A stretch of 64,000 nt of DNA, taken from assembly GCA_000697055.1 (NCBI GenBank), contig JNDT01001049.1, forward strand, positions 1 through 64,000, given 5' to 3'. The notes beneath the pieces were generated by a model. That model worked only from the letters and a program-made list of their open reading frames with translations. It searched no databases and was not told the origin of the DNA. Origin of the DNA: Saksenaea vasiformis B4078. Lineage: Eukaryota; Mucoromycota; Mucoromycetes; Mucorales; Saksenaeaceae. Positions 12,301-25,093 of the stretch are shown here, one piece after another; within the stretch, counting starts at the first letter, position 1; the number at the start of each line of letters is the position of its first letter. The translations under genes were made by a program, and so were the position numbers.

Positions 12301-15300
12301 GTGAGGCAGATTATCGGTAAACTTATAGGCAGAATCTGCGAAGAGTATCCTAGAGAAATCCTGTACGATGCTATTGTCAGCTCAACGTCCTCAAAAACGA
12401 ACTATGACACAAAGCAGGTGATCAACGCGATTGCCGATCGCATGATCAAAGAAAATGAAAGTTTGTGGGTTTCGACACAGACACTATCCGAGGAACTGAA
12501 AAGGATCACCGTGTTATGGGAAGAACAGTGGCTGAACAAAATTGCATCATTGCAGTTTGATATTCTACAGCAGCATCAGAAACTTGATCAAGAAGTGACA
12601 CGTTTAACAAAGATGGATATAACTGACACGCAACGGGAGAAAACGTTCATTGAAATTTACGATAACGTGATGAAGTTCGTGATCGTTTCGATTGAGAAGC
12701 TTCTGTCATCAACATTGTCTGGAACTATCTCCACTGCTCACGAACAATGGTTTGAAAACACTTATGGGAAGCAGATTATATCTGCGTTCAAGCTGTTACA
12801 GTATCCAGAGTCGATGGCAACATATCGAAAGGGTTGGGATCTTTTCCAGCAGGTAACCGTAATGATCATGAAACCATTTTAAATTGATATTCTTCATTCC
12901 TATTAGCTACATCGTCAATTGACAATCGAAATACAAAAAGTACGCGTTCTCGAATTGAGACAAGTCTCCCCGTACCTAGCTTCTCTGAAAAACACATCTA
13001 TCAGCATTCCTGGCACATTTGATCATAATTTCTCTTGCTATATTGATACATTCGGTCCGAATATTCTCGTTTTGCCGACGAAGACGAAGCCCAAGAAACT
13101 CGAGCTTGTAGGTACAAACGGTGCCAAGTACTCATACCTGCTCAAAGGCTTGGAAGACTTGCATCTGGATGAGCGCATTATGCAACTGTTAAACGTTACC
13201 AACGGCCTTCTCAAAGAAGATAAAACGATTGCAACGAAAGGTCTGAGAGCCCGAACGTATGCTGTGATCCCACTTAGTGACCATTCCGGTATGATTCAGT
13301 GGGTGGACAATGCTACACCATTGCTTGCTTTATACAAGCGTTGGCAAAAACGAGAGCACACAGCACATATGCTTTTAACAAATGAGAGACCCGAAGATGG
13401 CACCGCACAACGACTTTTACGGCGACCTGTTGAAATATTCATGGATAAGGTTGCGCACGCTCTTAAAGCAGAAGGATTGCGTGTTACAGCAAACAGACGA
13501 CATTGGCCAAAGCATATATTGAAAAGAGTATATCTTGAGTTGGTCAAGGAGACTCCAGGCTATCTACTTTCAAAGGAGCTGTGGTGCACTAGTTCAGACG
13601 CTTCAGAATGGCTAACGAAGAGCACATCTTTCAGTCGCTCATTGGCAGTGATGTCTATTCTTGGTTACATCCTTGGTCTCGGCGACCGACATCTTGACAA
13701 TATCTTAGTTGACTATGGAACCGGTGAGATTATCCATATTGATTACAACGTGTGTTTCGAGAAAGGAAAACGGCTTCGTGTCCCTGAATTGGTGCCCTAC
13801 CGCCTGTCCCAAAACCTGCACAACGCCCTAGGCATTACTGGTGTCGATGGAGTTTTCCGCACAGCAGCAGAGGAAACACTTCGCATCTTACGAAAGTACA
13901 AAGAGGTCTTTATTACTTTACTGGATGCCTTTGTATACGATCCGCTTGTAGACTGGGAAAGCGAAGCAGGAGAGATTGAAGAAAGGCAAATGATGGAATT
14001 ACAATCGAATCTGGGCCTGATTGCCGCCAGACTCGGTAAGAAAAGTTGCTCTTACAAAGCAAAGATACTAACCATGGCACAGGAGAGAAGAAATCACGCT
14101 ACGAGGATCAACAAGAAGCTGTATCCAGTACGTTAGAGGAGCTCTCCGCCAAGATCCAGCAGTCGCGACAGACAAATGCGATCACAACAACAATACACGA
14201 AGACGATGACGGAAGCGATGACGATGTGGAAGACCCGCAAGAACATCGATATGATGCAAGTGGAGCGAAACAGCGGCTTCTTTCAATAGCCGATGAATGT
14301 CGCGAATGGCACAAAAGACATTGCGAGGCGATTACTGCTTTGCAGGTATGTTATATTATATACTCTCTCACACATGAATGTTCACCATTTTGAAGTCTCG
14401 CTCGATAAACGATATTTTCTCCAAGAGATACCTGAATGCAAAGGCTATCTCCGAACTGGGCGACGAATTACGCAGCAACAACCGCTCCAGCGAACTAATA
14501 ACCAGTTTGAAACAATGGGATCAGCAAAGGGGAAATCTTTATCATCAATGCACTCATGAGGTCAACAGCTACTTTGATTACATTAAGCCAACAGGACGAA
14601 AAATACTTGAACAAGATACTTGCCAAAAGTATACGGCCTTGTTGGATACTGTTGTCCAGGAAAACTACTCCAAAGAGAAAATAAGCGAAGTTTCGAACGA
14701 GCTCCAGAAAACATCCTATTGTCAACAACTACAAACCGTGGAGAGCCGGGCATTTAGCTTTCTACAAGGTGCAGAACAATACATCGCAAAAGTGCGAGAT
14801 ATAGTGTCTCAGAGCAACGTATTTTCACCTGAGGTCAACCAGCAAGATCAAACAGAGCGGCAACTTTTGTGCTCCAACAGTGGAAGCATCTATTTTGGGG
14901 TTGAAGGACTCTTGGATTCGTTGTCAACATTAGAGGCTGGATTCCGCCGTTTAACGACAGAAGAATTCGATGTTTCGGCTGAGGAATCTGTGGACAATAG
15001 GCTCGAATTGTTGGAAGAGCAATGCTATTTTGGCTGTTATATGCAAAGCTGTAGCTTTGGTTTAGTCAGTCTGACTGCACAGTTAGAAGAACACATTGCA
15101 CCGCTTCATTGTAAGTACAAGTAGTCGGCATTGCGTCCTCTTTCACAACTAATCACCCTCTAGTTTATCTGGGAAGTCAATTGGAAAATGCCGAGAAGGA
15201 TCTCGTGAAGTATCTAACACTAAGTGCACGTTCACTCTATCACTTGGAGGACCAGTGCCTTAGCCTCACTACTATTCTATTCCAACATATGCAAAAATCT

Positions 15301-17573
15301 CCTCAATGTGTGATAGAGATGTTGCGCTTGCTGCAACATGCTGAACATTGGGTATGGTCAAAGAAGCTACGAAAGCGGGATATTAATAAGATATAGGCGA
15401 TGGACATTCCTATGCATAAAGATAACAAAATACGCGAACTATGGGAGGCGCTTCAAATACCATTCAAACACCTGGACACCTTCTACGCATCCGCTGAGGT
15501 ATAAATAGCTAAATGAGTGTATCAAGTATTTATGGGATTTATTTTAGACATTAATGAATGGATACAACATGCCCATCGCCGAGCTTCAAGCCGCCGCTCA
15601 GAATCTTGACAATCTAAAGAAGGAGGTACGTCGGTTCGCTTTAGCATATTGTTTTCTTTATTCGAGCAATTCCTTTGTTTAGCTGTTAATATGCGTCATA
15701 CGGGAAGTAATAAGACAGCATACCTCTATACCTTCGGATGCATGGGCCTGTCCATTGATCATATCTTGGGGTACAACGTGCAGTTCTGCAACCGTCCAAA
15801 GCGTTGTTTCTTATTCCAACACATTTACTACGACTGCCCTTCTTCCTTTGGCGACGATGGTCCTTGCGATGTTACGGGCCAAGCTACATGCACTTCTGGA
15901 TACGCACGCAGCGGAGACTGGTTACGGTTTCCAAAGTCAGGCAAAGGAGTACCTTCATGTACTCCGAAACGTGTGCATGCGTTCAGCCGAGAAGACAATA
16001 TTAACAATTGTATGTTGTTAGCAGATTGGTTTGCGTGTGCTGATGTTAATTCTTTCCATCTTCTTATCATAGGCCAAGGAGCTTCAAACGAAGTACGAGG
16101 CTAGTTGCATACAGCATGCTGAGGAAAGTGCTAGTTTCCAGTGGTACAATGCACCTTATGTACAAACAGGAAGGCCATTTATTCGCAGCGAGGTAATGCG
16201 AATCTGTACTGATTACACTGGGTATTGATTATTTGACAGCTTGTCATTCAAATGTCGCGTGGCTACGATCGATTACACTCTCTTAGAGCAAGGCTCGAAA
16301 AACTGAATGCACTGTGTCTTGAAATTACAGAGCAAATGGATATTTATTATGATGGTTGTAATATCCGAGATAAATGGAAGGCTGCCTATGAGGGTGAGCT
16401 AGGACAGGTATGTTGATCTACCGTATGATGTCTTTAGATTGATAGCCATCATGCGTCTTGGTTTAGTGCGTATCCTTGGAAAGCTTCTATTACGATATCC
16501 AGCATCTGGAAAATTTCCGCGATGGGTTCAGTCAAGCATTAATTTTACAAAAGGACGTCATTGAGAACTTGCAAATGCTAGAGGCTACGTATACCAGGTA
16601 ATATACGCTGCGAATATACGATATGTAAATTCACAGAAGCAATAGTGATGGCGTGGACGACACATTCGAACCTGAAATGGTAATACCATCTATTAATTAT
16701 TTTACTTGTACACTGACAATGTTTCACGAATGTAGGTACCTTCTGAATTTATGAGTGAAGCAAAGGGGATGCTTGAAACATTAAATGATTTCTTGACCGA
16801 GTTCAAATCCCCGGCAAATGGCATTGTTCCGCTATTGGAGTCTGTTGTCATCGTTGAAACAGATGCTGATAATGAATTGAGACCTGCTCAAGAAAGTGCC
16901 AAGGTATTAGAGGCGGTCAAGGAAATGCAGACGAAAGATGGTCATTAACTCTCTCAATTGAAAGGCTGCATTGCGACGACTGTCTAGCGCGGAGAACCGA
17001 TTATCTACGCTCAAGGACGAAAAACACAAGATAGACAGTGAATCTGGATGGACGTACTCTCAATTGGTAAGAGCGCGGTAAGATAAAACGTATTCTAAAC
17101 CTGGACTATAATAGCACGATGTTGTGTCTATGACTCACCAAGATATCAATGAATTATTCGTTTCTCTTCGTACGCTGGAAGGATTTGGGCCTGATAGCAG
17201 GGCGCAAACTGAAGAAATAACGCGAAAGAATAGCGAAGAGACCCCTGCTCATGACCAAGAGCACAATGACCTGGAGAATTACTCAAGTCATGAATCAACC
17301 TATGAGGAAAGCAATGAACCGCTGGAGCAATGTACCAGTGATGAACGTTCCAGTCGGCTAACAAATGTACCTGCTCAAACGGTACCGGTGGTTCCACGGC
17401 GCAATGTACACGTGATTGGTATCATGCAAAGGATCCGGTCAAAACTTGAAGGCAAAGATTTTGGTGTGCCACAGAAAATGAGTGTTTCGGAGCAGGTTAC
17501 AAAGACCATTGAGCAGGCGATGGCTGCGGATAATCTTAGTCTCATGTATGAAGGCTGGACCAGCTGGGTATAA
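6304..17573 (+). CDS. SMG1: SMG1, PI3K-related kinase of nonsense-mediated decay
   Basis: SMG1 phosphorylates UPF1 during nonsense-mediated mRNA decay, working with SMG8 and SMG9. My model has 37 exons and 36 introns (39-69 nt) and gives 3121 residues in a consistent frame. It starts at the first in-frame ATG with an Arg/Gly-rich tail (residues 1-43). HEAT-repeat sequence follows, with DFIDLLVGWHID matching animal SMG1. Then come a FAT region and the kinase domain (about residues 1840-2150): VLPTKTKPKKLELVG, LKGLEDLHLDERIMQ, catalytic loop GLGDRHLDN near residue 2049, and HIDYN near 2068. A long insertion separates this from the FATC end, LMYEGWTSWV. Human SMG1 is about 3660 residues, so this copy is shorter but complete. 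The intron at 12057-12105 is GC-AG. The least certain junctions are the optional 54-nt intron at 7292-7345 and the intron at 10381-10431. Confidence 0.95.
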
Positions 17574-17767
17574 TGCGCATGTGCAACTTTTTGAAACAAC
17601 TGACAGAAAGTACAATGGATTTAAAGAGCTCGGATTTACAGGATTTTTCCTATGACCTTGCGTTTATTTGAAATTATTCGGCGCTACTTCCAGATGAAAT
17701 CTGCGTTTTGAAGTAGATATTTTGACGTTCATGCAATGAACAATTCACGCTTGAATAATTGCAGGCT

Positions 17768-17995
17768 GCGTTAGAGTAGTTCATGTCTACAGTGATGGAT
17801 TTCTCAGTGTCCTATTGTAAAACGTAAAAATGTCTTAAGAAAGGAAAATGTTCCACTGAAAGCAGTACGTTGAGATGATTCATCGCACAAGTGACAGTTT
17901 TTCTATGCCTTAACATAAGGCATAGAAACATTTCAAGATGAGACTCCAACCAGAACGACCCGTATTTAAAGAGTCGCATGAATCCTTTAATTATT
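17768..17995. repeat. Dispersed repeat, copy A (two ~80-bp units)
   Basis: Two diverged units start near 17785 and 17866, with signatures CAGTGATGGATTTCTCAGTG, then AAAATGTC, then GGAAAATGTTCCA, and the second unit GGCATAGAAACATTTCAAGA. The same succession of motifs recurs at 35841-36031, including the trailing block GCATGAAT. The order and spacing shared between the two sites, rather than base composition, support a repeat family. Its nature (MITE, satellite relic or old insertion) is unknown. Confidence 0.65.
17900..17928. repeat. Perfect inverted repeat, 13-bp arms, 3-nt loop
   Basis: Arm TTTCTATGCCTTA, loop ACA, arm TAAGGCATAGAAA. It lies about 330 bp downstream of the SMG1 stop codon, inside repeat copy A. 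It is too far from the stop to be assigned as a 3'-end signal with confidence. Confidence 0.9.
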
Positions 17996-19374
17996 CTTCG
18001 GTTCTGTTCGTCTTTGACATCCCTGGTAAGGATGTCCATCTTTCATTACACCTGCAAGATTATTCATGTTTTCTGCTTCTTGTTTAGGCTGCATGACCTC
18101 TGTCCCGAACGGTCTTGGCCGTGTGTGTAACTTATGTTCGCCACCTAAGTGAGTAAACCTCGTCATACACGGCATCACTGACTCTTTCTTGATAGATTGT
18201 CAGACGTTGGCTCGCTTCAAGTCCTCCGCAGACCGTCCCTCAATCGGCCAATTACACATGCTGATCGCCCCCTCCACCCGCTCCCACCACGGGATATCTC
18301 TTCGGGGGTTTAAGTAAAAGACATCAAAGCATCTTTCATTTACTAACCATGAATTATTTTCTTATGCTGCTCAAATAAATTTTGCATCCACTGGGAAGAA
18401 CAAGTTCATGTAAGCTGATTAATCTTCTGCTGCAAAATTAATGTACTAATGACCACATGTTCAATTCTTTTTCAGCGCAAACTGGGCTCTTCAGAGACGC
18501 AAGATTTACTAAGAATAGCGTAAAAAATAATTCAATAAGGACTATGAACAGCAATAACCCTTCTTGCTCACAAATGTCTGACACTTCTACATATTTCTGC
18601 TGCCTTGCATTGGCCTTTGAAAATAGAAATAAGTAGAGGCAGCTATTACTAGTCAGATTCTTATTTTGTGATATGCCAACTTTGTGTTAGTTCTCATTTT
18701 CGTTCTACCGAGTGGTAAATGCACTGTTTCAAAAAGGTATGGAAACGCGTGAATCATTCAGAAGCATTTCCGTGCAACCGTAGAGCTTCAAATCCTCGAT
18801 AGACTCAAGAGACCGTCATAACTCAAAGACATAACAAGAGACACAGCTGCATTTGCAATGCTAGTGATTATTTGTATACTTCCGTAGACCTTCTGTACGT
18901 AATCTTGACTGCACTGTCAAAATATAGAGCACAAAGTTCAAAGGAACGCATTGTGTCTAGGACGCAGGGACGTACTGGTCCCTTCTCAAAGAGTACGTGT
19001 AACGTTTTTTGTGTTTTCTTTTTTCCTCAAGTGCTCTGTGATAGCTTCTCGTGACAGAACTTCTACGGGGAACTCCGCCCGGTGCATCTGCCCGACTATG
19101 CCCGTGACATCGCGATGAGTCCCTGTTCCAGAGGAGGGACTGTTAAAGGTCTGCAGAAAAAATAAAGTTGCGTTTACGGTATGCAGATAAAGCGCCGATG
19201 AATAAAGGCATTAGCATGTGGGATGGAAGGTCATCCAATGTTGATACAGTGGAGTACCGTGTGACAAATATAGCGTTAAGTAGGGCAAAAAGGTTTTATC
19301 TAGCATGGGTCGGGAAGACACCCTGATCGGAGTTGTACCATGTTTTACGGGTAAGGATAATTGAAAGCCGTATG

Positions 19375-19910
19375 ACAGATGGACAGTGCGTAAGCAGCAT
19401 CGTTAACGGTCTAGACTCGTAGAAAATAATAGTTTTACCAAAAACTGACTCTTGTAGTGGAAGAACAGCGGTAGAAGTCTTGATGTTCTAGGGTGTCTGA
19501 CTCCCGAGATATTCACTATTTTTACGTTTTATTTTACTTGTGCATGGTACACATTTTCACCTCGTGTAACGCGATTTTCTGAACAGATCGACAGTGTATA
19601 AGGAATGCTGCTAGTAGCCTATAGTGCAAACGAATAGTTTTTCCGAAGCACAATGATTATAATGACGTTGTATTGCTAGAAGACTTGATGTTCTAGGATT
19701 CTTGGTACCCGAGATATTCGCTATTTTTACGACTTATTTTACTTGTGTATGATACAAAATTTCCATCTTGTGTGACACGGCTTTCTGAACAGATCGACAT
19801 TACGTCTCAGCAATGAACAAGGTTTTTGAAAGTAATGCTGGATAGATAACGGAAAATGGTTGTTCTTTGCTCATCTAAAGAATTTTCGAAGCCTCAATTC
19901 ATGTTTTCAT
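19375..19910. repeat. Tandem repeat, ~205-bp unit, about 2.5 copies
   Basis: Bases 19471-19594 and 19675-19799 align along their whole length: CTTGATGTTCTAGG, then CCCGAGATATTC, then CTATTTTTACG, then TTTTACTTGTG, then TTTCTGAACAGATCGACA. The flanking segment containing AATAGTTTT also recurs with the same ~205-bp spacing. A third partial copy follows (GAATTTTCGAAGCCTCAATT near 19880). By eye the copies are roughly 80% alike. No coding potential is seen. Confidence 0.8.
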
Positions 19911-20946
19911 ACCAACTATAGATCCGTGCGCGTCGAATTGTACGGCAGAAGGAAGGTAATATCAACCAATCGCTTAACCTAGCAACAGTAGCACAGAACA
20001 GTAGCATTTGTAACGTGGATAATGTAACTAACTTAATCACGTGTCACAATTGCCTGTCCAAAAACACTATACAACGAGATCCAAACTCAAACGCCGACCC
20101 TTACCAGAATCTTCTGCTTCCCTTTTTTTTTGACCTTCAATCTTCTATCTTCTTAGAGTACGATAAGAAATTATATAGTTACCAATAAATCATAAGATAC
20201 TTGGATTCTCATTACGTCGTTGTCATGTGTCAGCGTCCATTTAAGCTATATACAATGAACAATAAAGTGGAACCATTTTGTTAGTGAAAGTTGAAACCAT
20301 TTTCTTAGTGAGAGTTGGATTACGGTGTTATCGCAAACAAGGAATATCGTCAGAGAAAAGAAGGTGGCAATTTCCCGCGGATAGATGTAACCGATCGATC
20401 AGACCATTGCGGGTTAAAGCCATTTTGATACATAGTAAAACCAATTCCGATGGGTTCAACACGAGCGGGGTCCATCACGGCAGCAATGCAGATTGGAACC
20501 AAGATTAGTCGGGTGAGACAACATGCAAATCGGTCCCATAAGCAGCACTAAAGCAGAAGATTACAATTTCAGGCCACGGAAATAGCATCGAGCAAATACG
20601 TGATAACAAACTCGAATCATTCGAACTGTACCACAATTAATACCATATTCGTTGGACATGGACCCTGCATTAGTCCGGACATGTCCTCTTGCCGACGGAG
20701 CTCCCCACAACACAGACACCTTTCTGCGTATCATGCAATATTTAGTCTATATCTCACGAATTAGGCAAAAGATAGAAACGTTGTGCTGTAGTTGTAGATA
20801 GGGTGTACGTCTTTCTGGTACTGCACTACGATGTATTCAAATGCGTTACAATCGGAGTGCACATGGTTAGGTTGTGCAACTGTCCTAGGTAATAAAAATC
20901 CAGATCTTTTCTCATCTTCTTTCTCTTTGCTTTTTGTTTATTCGCT

Positions 20947-22752
20947 ATGGCTGCACTAGTCTCTAGGCTGACGGAAGGTTTCCGACGAATTAATCACGAT
21001 CATCCACATTTCATCCTTGCTGTTCTAGGTGCAGCCGTTGCCGCTGTCGTCTTGCGAGCGACGGGTTTCTCACGCAGGAGACAGAACGAGGATGGCAGTA
21101 TCCCATTGCCGTCACCGTCGGGATGGTGGCCGCTGGTCGGACACGCATTGCGCCTGATACCCTCACCCCATCTCCAGATGCTCGAATGGTCCAAGGAGCT
21201 GGGGCCAATATACCAAATATCCATGGGTTCACACACATTTGTTGTTCTCAACAATGCTGAGGTTGCACGAGACTTACTAGAAGTAAATGGACAATACAAC
21301 TCGGACCGAAATCCTAGCGACCTCGCCAACTTGGCAAGCGGTGACGGCGCCTTCTTTACGTGGACGGATAACACGCCTTATCTTCGAACATGCCGACGAC
21401 TGCTACTAAAATATGTCAGCAAAGTGGCCATCGAGAAAAAGTACCCGAATTTGCACGACCAGCAGACCTTTGAATTTATACAAAACATCTATAAGAACGG
21501 TACCCAACCTCAAGGATGTTCGATAATGAAGTATGCTTACCTTTACACTGTAAGCACGGACCACGTTAAGAATGGAACCTTGCAATTAACAAAGTACAAT
21601 AGACGAACTTAGCCATGAGTTTTATGTATGACCGTCACTACACAACGTTTGAGGATCCCGAATACGAGGAATTACATCATATGGCGGTGGACTTTGCAGA
21701 CCTCATCGCTTATCTGTTGTTTGACTTTCCGCCTGCAACAAAATTCTTGTTGGGTAATCTAAGGCGCTGGGCGTCTGAAGCGCAACTCGGATTTCAACGA
21801 ATTATGGGCCGATACAACAAAACTCTTCGTGAAGCGTCCGCCGGAGGAAATGAAGTGAACTGTAATTTTCGAGTAACATTCTTCTGTGCTTGTGTTAACT
21901 GAGATATGAATGTTACATTAGGTCTGATGAATGACATCGTTAAGTTTCAGGAAAGAGAAGGATTATCGGATGTTGACTGTAAGTCCCTCTTTCTTCCGCG
22001 GTTAGTGAGGACTGCTGCTAACGCACTATGAACAGTGGCAAACATCGCTGCCAGCATCTTCATTGCCTCAGCACACACCTCAAGCGTTATTATTCAGAAC
22101 AGTGTATTGATCCTACTGAACCGTCCCGATATCCAAAAAAAGATGCACGAGGAACTTGACAGAGTCGTTGGAAACAGAATGCCCTGCGACGAAGACATTA
22201 AAGCATTCCCCTACATTCGAGCCGTGACGCACGAAATCATGCGGTTCCGACCTCCCTTTATGTTGAATTTACCACATAGTGCGCGAGAACGCCAGGTTTA
22301 CAAAGGATACGAGATTCCCGCAGGAGTTGGCTTTATTCATAATATCTACGGAAATAACTTTGACCCAGCGGTACATACGAACCCCGACCAATTTAATCCT
22401 GATCGTTTCTACAACCCGGAGAAACCAATCCATCGCTACCATTGGACGTTTGGAGGTGAGACAAAAAAAAGAACAACAAAGCAATGATGTGATTGCTAAC
22501 ATGACATCGCTTCGGTCAATGAAAATAGCCGGGCGACGTCTATGCCCTGGTATTCAATTCGCGGAGAAGAGCATGTACTTATCTACCGCCCGACTCTTCT
22601 GGGCCTTCAGAGTGATTAACCCGCGGGACTCGGAAGGCAACAAAATTGAAGTCCCCATTACCGATATTGCTACACCCATCTCATACCCACCAGATGTTAA
22701 TGTTACCTTTGTTCCCCGTCACGAAAATCTGGCGAATATTCTATCCTTATAA
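20947..22752 (+). CDS. Cytochrome P450 monooxygenase
   Basis: Five exons (20947-21549, 21603-21861, 21922-21978, 22036-22455, 22529-22752) join in frame to 520 residues, the usual size of a microsomal fungal P450. An N-terminal hydrophobic segment (about residues 22-42) should anchor it in the ER, followed by a proline-rich hinge (SIPLPSPSGWWPLVGH). The K-helix ExxR is E373/R376 in THEIMRFRPP. The heme-binding loop is FGAGRRLCPG with Cys452. The I-helix reads FIASAHTSSV, with His320 where most P450s have the acidic member of the acid-Thr pair. The enzyme should be an NADPH-P450-reductase-dependent oxidase; the substrate cannot be told and no biosynthetic cluster flanks it. A pyrimidine-rich leader precedes the ATG. 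Confidence 0.93.
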
Positions 22753-22793
22753 TTTCAGATAGTGTACTTATTAATGTGATCTAATTTGATACC

Positions 22794-22799
22794 AATAAA
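22794..22799 (+). terminator. Probable polyadenylation signal of the P450 gene
   Basis: AATAAA lies 42 bases after the P450 stop codon, in A-rich sequence. Position and motif fit a eukaryotic 3'-end signal; no transcript evidence is available. Confidence 0.5.
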
Positions 22800-24952
22800 A
22801 AAATAAAATGTTGTTTTTGGCTTTTCTGTATTTTCTAGAGTAGTTCTCAATGGAGTCCTGTGTACTAATTGTGAAAGAGTAAGTGAGGATACACCCGTTT
22901 CAGTGTCACAACAACTTTAAAGTATAGTGTACCTCGTGCTTTTTGCTTCAATGACTGTTATGTCACCTGAATTTCTCAGTTGGTTCACAGTGAACGGACC
23001 ATTTTGGACCGTTGCACGTGCACAAACCTGGATGTCCTATTCTATAACATTGCGTAGTCAATAGTCAATTATTTGCTGATTAGGATTTAAGCTATATTGC
23101 TCAAATTCACAGGAGTTAAATTTAGTCAACGTCTGAAAGCTTTACTGAAAAATGATATGTACCGAATTTGGCACACTTCGATGTCATATAGATGCATGCA
23201 CTGCATGGTTCTAGCATTTTCTTGAGGGCATTGTTGTCCGAGGCATATGAAAATCAATTAACAATCAGATGCTCGCGGGTTTAACAGCATCCGACAGTTT
23301 CTGGTAATCCGTCGTCCTTTTCTTACTTCCCAGATAGTTTCCCGCCATAAAATTTGTTTTCTTTAGTTACGCAAGGCGTTGATCATTTTCCCAAGGAAAA
23401 ATCTTTTTTTGCTTTATTTTTATTGGGAAGGAAAAAAAATTACGTTCGCTGTGCTATTTGCGCGAAAGTTGATAGGTTCTAGGAATAGTCTACAACCTCC
23501 TCTTACATTATGAGAGATCTGGTTGGTCTGAAGGAAACAATACATAAAACATCAACCTGGCCGTGTCATTGGTATTATACGACGCCATATATCTTAATCT
23601 CACCAATTAACCGCCAACTATGTAATCTTAACATTTCAAGTGAAACAGTCGTCATAAACGTGTAGGGAACGCATTACCAGATGACCAAGGTCTCTGGGAC
23701 CTCCCCCTTCCCGTCCGGTTGAAGGCGTAACCTTGTGTCTCGATGCAACTAGAGGTTGCAACAATATTCCACATGACCTCTATATATTGAAAGCTTATTT
23801 TCATAACTACACGACAGTTACCTTATCAACCGTATCTCCCTTGGTTAAAGCATGATGGTAGACAGACCAGAACAGGACAGTAGTAAAAAGTGTAAAAATA
23901 ATTTGGTTCCAGTCTCATACAATGAAAAGCCTTTTTCGGCTCCCTATTCCCAGTAGAAGCGTTGGTATCCGTAGGTGCGGAAATACGAGATGTACCGTTG
24001 TTACAAACGGATCATATAATCAAAAATATTCAAGGTGTGCGAAAACGGTTGTTTGATGCCTATAGTTTTTTGTTATTCCTAGTCTAAAACTCCCATATCT
24101 TTTCTCGCGTTTTTTTCTGGTTTTGCTTCCTAGGTTGTTTCAGGTAACACACCTTTGGCATTGTTGACTCCAGATTATTTTGACAATCTCGCTGTCTTAC
24201 GTTGATTGCGGTCATGACTCCTGATAACAATCGTGACTTTTTCCTCGACAGACACCATTACGATCCGTTTCGTTGTTTTCATTAACCGTATGGCATCGTT
24301 AGTGACGCTGTTCTCCGAATTATCTTGCATGGAGATCATCTATAAAGCCGATCAACATTAAAGTTTGTTATATATGCTTCGCGGAATAACCTAAAAAACA
24401 AAAACTGTAAATTAAGGTCATTACCATGGAAACATAGTTTTCAAACACCCTTTTCGACGCAGGTCCGACGACCGCTATGTGGCTGATTTAACAAAGCAGG
24501 GATATTGTACAAGATTTTGTCTGAGAAAGGAAGGTATTAAACACAACTGATTCCCCTTAAAGGGGCGTTCTTTGATGTCCAGATGTGTCAGAAACACTGT
24601 AGCTCTCACGCGAGAACCTTATCCGTGATTTACCAGTTCTACCGCATTATAGAACTACAAGCTGTCCAACAACCGGCCAGCTGTATTCCGACATGGAAGC
24701 CAGTGCCAAGCAAGAAAATCATTCGGTCCATACGGGACGGGCACTATGCGACGCATCTATTGCTCCCTTTTGACTTTCAATGAAGGACAATAGATACAAA
24801 TGTGACGATTGGTTGGGAATTACGCCGTTGCGAGTTCGGTAGCATAAGAGATACATCCGTGAGTAAAGAACTATTCTAATTTCTATCTTGAATGATTGGC
24901 TAGCTATTATCCCTATCTAAAATCGGTGTTAGATAACATATTTAAATGTATA

Positions 24953-24989
24953 GTGACACGGAAAGGTGACACGGAAAGGTAACACAGAT
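24953..24989. repeat. 13-bp tandem repeat, about 2.8 copies
   Basis: Two perfect copies of GTGACACGGAAAG are followed by a diverged partial copy (GTAACACAGAT). It lies in an intergenic spacer with no nearby gene start. Confidence 0.8.
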
Positions 24990-25093
24990 AGGACTAGCCT
25001 GTCCCACCGTCTTTTAAAGCAACTCGGCAATATTTATACGTTGGCGTACCACTAAATCCTAGTATGCAGTTTTCCCCAGCAGTGTCTTTGAGC

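Larger units (their letters stand above)
17574..20946. other. Gene-free spacer with several repeats
   Basis: No ORF here reads like a conserved protein. The stretch holds a dispersed two-unit repeat (17768-17995), a perfect hairpin (17900-17928) and a ~205-bp tandem repeat (19375-19910), listed separately. The rest is AT-rich sequence without recognisable features. Confidence 0.6.
22753..25093. other. Spacer without recognised genes
   Basis: Apart from the polyadenylation signal at its start, only short random ORFs occur. A small tandem repeat (unit GTGACACGGAAAG) lies at 24953-24989. No structural RNA was recognised. Confidence 0.55.

Noticed and set aside
21541..22528. P450 gene as a frameshifted pseudogene
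   Set aside because: Every frame change coincides with a GT-AG intron and the spliced length is a multiple of three.
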